The notes beneath the pieces are model-generated. The model worked only from the letters and a program-made list of their open reading frames with translations. It was not told the DNA's origin and ran no database searches. A program made the translations under genes and the position numbers. Of a DNA stretch of 5,826 nt, positions 4,394 through 5,826 are shown piece by piece (positions within the stretch are counted from its first letter, which is position 1; every line of letters begins with the position of its first letter). The DNA is from Ilumatobacteraceae bacterium (GTDB lineage: Bacteria > Actinomycetota > Acidimicrobiia > Acidimicrobiales > Ilumatobacteraceae), in NCBI GenBank assembly GCA_025456105.1, contig JALOLG010000118.1, forward strand, positions 1 through 5,826, written 5' to 3'.

Positions 4394-5826
4394 ATGAGCG
4401 ACGATCTGCACCTGGAGGGCGACGACGAGTCGCAGCCGCTGCCGCCCGGCATGCGCTACGAGCACGGCCGGGTGGTTCCCCACCTGACCGTGGAGGAGCG
4501 GATCGCCCGCGGCCGGGCCGCGCGCCGCGAGGTGCCGCGGTCGAGCCACGCCGACTTCCGGCCGAGCGAGCACCGACCCGACCCGGTCGATCTGCTCGAG
4601 CACCAAGCGATGTCGCGGGTGCCCGAGCTGGTGCCGATCCGCTACGGCCGCATGGTCGCGTCGCCGTTCGCGTTCTACCGAGGTGGCGCGCTGATCATGG
4701 CGGCCGACATGGCGGGGACGCCGCGGTCGGGGCTCGTCACCCAGATCTGCGGCGACGCGCACCTCATGAACTTCGGGGTCTACGCGTCGCCCGAGCGGCG
4801 CATGGTGTTCGACATCAACGACTTCGACGAGACCCTGCCGGGCCCGTGGGAGTGGGACGTGAAGCGCCTCGCGGCCAGCTTCGAGATCGCCGCTCGAGCC
4901 AACGGCTTCTCGGGCAAGGACCGAGCCCGCGTCGTCGCTGCGGTCGTCGAGGCGTACCGGACCGGGATGAGCGACCTCGCCGAGCGATCGAACCTCGACG
5001 TCTGGTACGCCCGTCTCGACGTCGAGGACCTGATGCGCGACCTGCGCGATCACATGAGCTCGTCGGCTCGCAAGCGGGTGCAGGCGAACATCGCCAAGGC
5101 CCGGAGCCGCGACCGGTTGCAGGCACTCGCCAAGCTCACCCACGTCGTCGACGGTCGGCGTCGGATCATCAGCGATCCGCCCCTCGTCGTGCCGATCGAC
5201 GAGCTGGCCGGTGACGTCTACTCCGCGGAGCAGATCAACGACCTCGTGCGTGGGGTCATCCGGTCGTACCGCCAGTCGCTGCAGAGCGATCGCCGGCACC
5301 TGCTCGAGGAGTTCCAGGTGGTGCACGCCGCTCGCAAGGTGGTGGGCGTCGGCAGCGTCGGCACCCGGGCGTGGATCGCGCTGCTGTCCGGACGCGACGA
5401 CGACGATCCGCTGTTCCTCCAGGTGAAGGAAGCCCAGCGGTCGGTGCTCGAGGACTTCGCCGGTGCGAGCCGCTACGCAACCAGTGGTGCCCGCGTGGTG
5501 CACGGCCAGCACCTGATGCAGGCGTCGAGCGACATCTTCCTCGGATGGGAGCGGATCACGGGGGTCGACGGCGAGACCCGTGACTACTACGTCCGCCAGC
5601 TGCGCGACGGGAAGGGGTCGGCCGAGGTCGAGACGATGCGGCCGTCGGGGCTGGCGATCTACGCCAAGCTCTGCGGGTGGACGCTGGCCCGGGCCCACGC
5701 CCGCTCCGGCGACCGGATCGCGATCGCGTCGTACCTGGGCACGAGCGATGCGTTCGACCGTGCGCTCGTGGAGTTCGCGGCGGCGTACGCCGACCAGAAC
5801 GAGCGCGACCACGCCGCGCTGGCGGC
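4394..5826 (+). CDS. DUF2252 family protein, 3' end cut by window edge
   Basis: 477 codons of an open frame that reaches the right edge without a stop. It matches DUF2252 (PF10009), a family of uncharacterised bacterial proteins whose conserved motifs resemble those of aminoglycoside-phosphotransferase/kinase-like folds. Hallmarks seen are RMVASPFAFYRGGA (residues 86-99), QICGDAHLMNFG (117-128), VFDINDFDETLPGPWEWD (138-155) with VKRLAAS, VGVGSVGTR (317-325), LQVKEA with Lys345, VVHGQHLMQASSDIFLGW (368-385), and YYVRQLRDGKGS (398-409). The end of the window has the family's C-terminal GWTLARAHARSGD and AAYADQNERDHAAL, so probably only 10-20 residues are missing. Function is unknown; the acidic DFDE and GDAHxxNFG motifs suggest nucleotide and metal binding (inference). 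The ATG is chosen because no other start gives a longer family-like N-terminus; the first 70 residues are hydrophilic and charged, as is usual. Confidence 0.93.
   Translation, partial: MSDDLHLEGDDESQPLPPGMRYEHGRVVPHLTVEERIARGRAARREVPRSSHADFRPSEHRPDPVDLLEHQAMSRVPELVPIRYGRMVASPFAFYRGGALIMAADMAGTPRSGLVTQICGDAHLMNFGVYASPERRMVFDINDFDETLPGPWEWDVKRLAASFEIAARANGFSGKDRARVVAAVVEAYRTGMSDLAERSNLDVWYARLDVEDLMRDLRDHMSSSARKRVQANIAKARSRDRLQALAKLTHVVDGRRRIISDPPLVVPIDELAGDVYSAEQINDLVRGVIRSYRQSLQSDRRHLLEEFQVVHAARKVVGVGSVGTRAWIALLSGRDDDDPLFLQVKEAQRSVLEDFAGASRYATSGARVVHGQHLMQASSDIFLGWERITGVDGETRDYYVRQLRDGKGSAEVETMRPSGLAIYAKLCGWTLARAHARSGDRIAIASYLGTSDAFDRALVEFAAAYADQNERDHAALA

Noticed and set aside
4735..4747. A 13-base match to the right arm of hairpin repeat copy 1
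   Set aside because: It lies within the codons for the conserved DUF2252 segment VTQI, has no partner arm and no core, so it is coincidental.
4328..5812. A 494-codon open frame on the minus strand opposite the DUF2252 gene
   Set aside because: Its translation is low-complexity and rich in Arg, His, Val and Asp, as expected from the antisense of a GC-rich gene, while the plus-strand frame has unmistakable DUF2252 motifs.

Overview
The window is about 70% GC, with codon third positions almost always G or C. It carries densely packed genes on both strands, GTG starts, and several start codons placed 6-7 bases behind a TAnnnT hexamer with no ribosome binding site. This style fits a high-GC actinobacterium. 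The gene families (DUF2252, LURP-one-related, phytanoyl-CoA dioxygenase) would suit Acidimicrobiia or a related group, but that placement is an inference.

Layout from left to right. (1) The C-terminal two thirds of an alpha/beta hydrolase reads rightward from the window edge to 612. (2) A hormone-sensitive-lipase-type alpha/beta hydrolase/esterase lies convergent to it (1575 to 619, minus strand), with a 6-base gap. (3) A 111-base divergent gap holds two back-to-back leaderless-type promoters and, between them, a 51-base hairpin repeat. (4) An ADP-ribosylglycohydrolase runs 1687-2805 (plus). (5) An 82-base convergent gap holds a second, inverted copy of the hairpin repeat. (6) A phytanoyl-CoA-dioxygenase-family Fe(II)/2-oxoglutarate oxygenase runs 3754 to 2888 (minus). 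(7) A 98-base divergent gap leads to a LURP-one-related/YxjI-like protein (3853-4368, plus). (8) After 25 bases comes a DUF2252 protein (4394 to the right edge, plus), complete except for its last few codons.

The genes do not form an obvious single pathway. They look like chromosomal housekeeping and accessory enzymes: two hydrolases, an ADP-ribose-removing enzyme, an oxygenase, and a LURP-one/DUF2252 pair that may be co-transcribed. I see no CRISPR array, tRNA, rRNA, transposase or prophage gene. No gap between genes exceeds 111 bases.

The most notable signal is non-coding: the two copies of the hairpin repeat in gaps flanking the ADP-ribosylglycohydrolase gene. Their 25-base cores match at 21 positions when one copy is reverse-complemented. 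Their outer arms differ at two base pairs, and both arms change together so that pairing is kept. A symmetric ATC/ATC mismatch is conserved inside the stem. This looks like a dispersed palindromic element family under structural selection.
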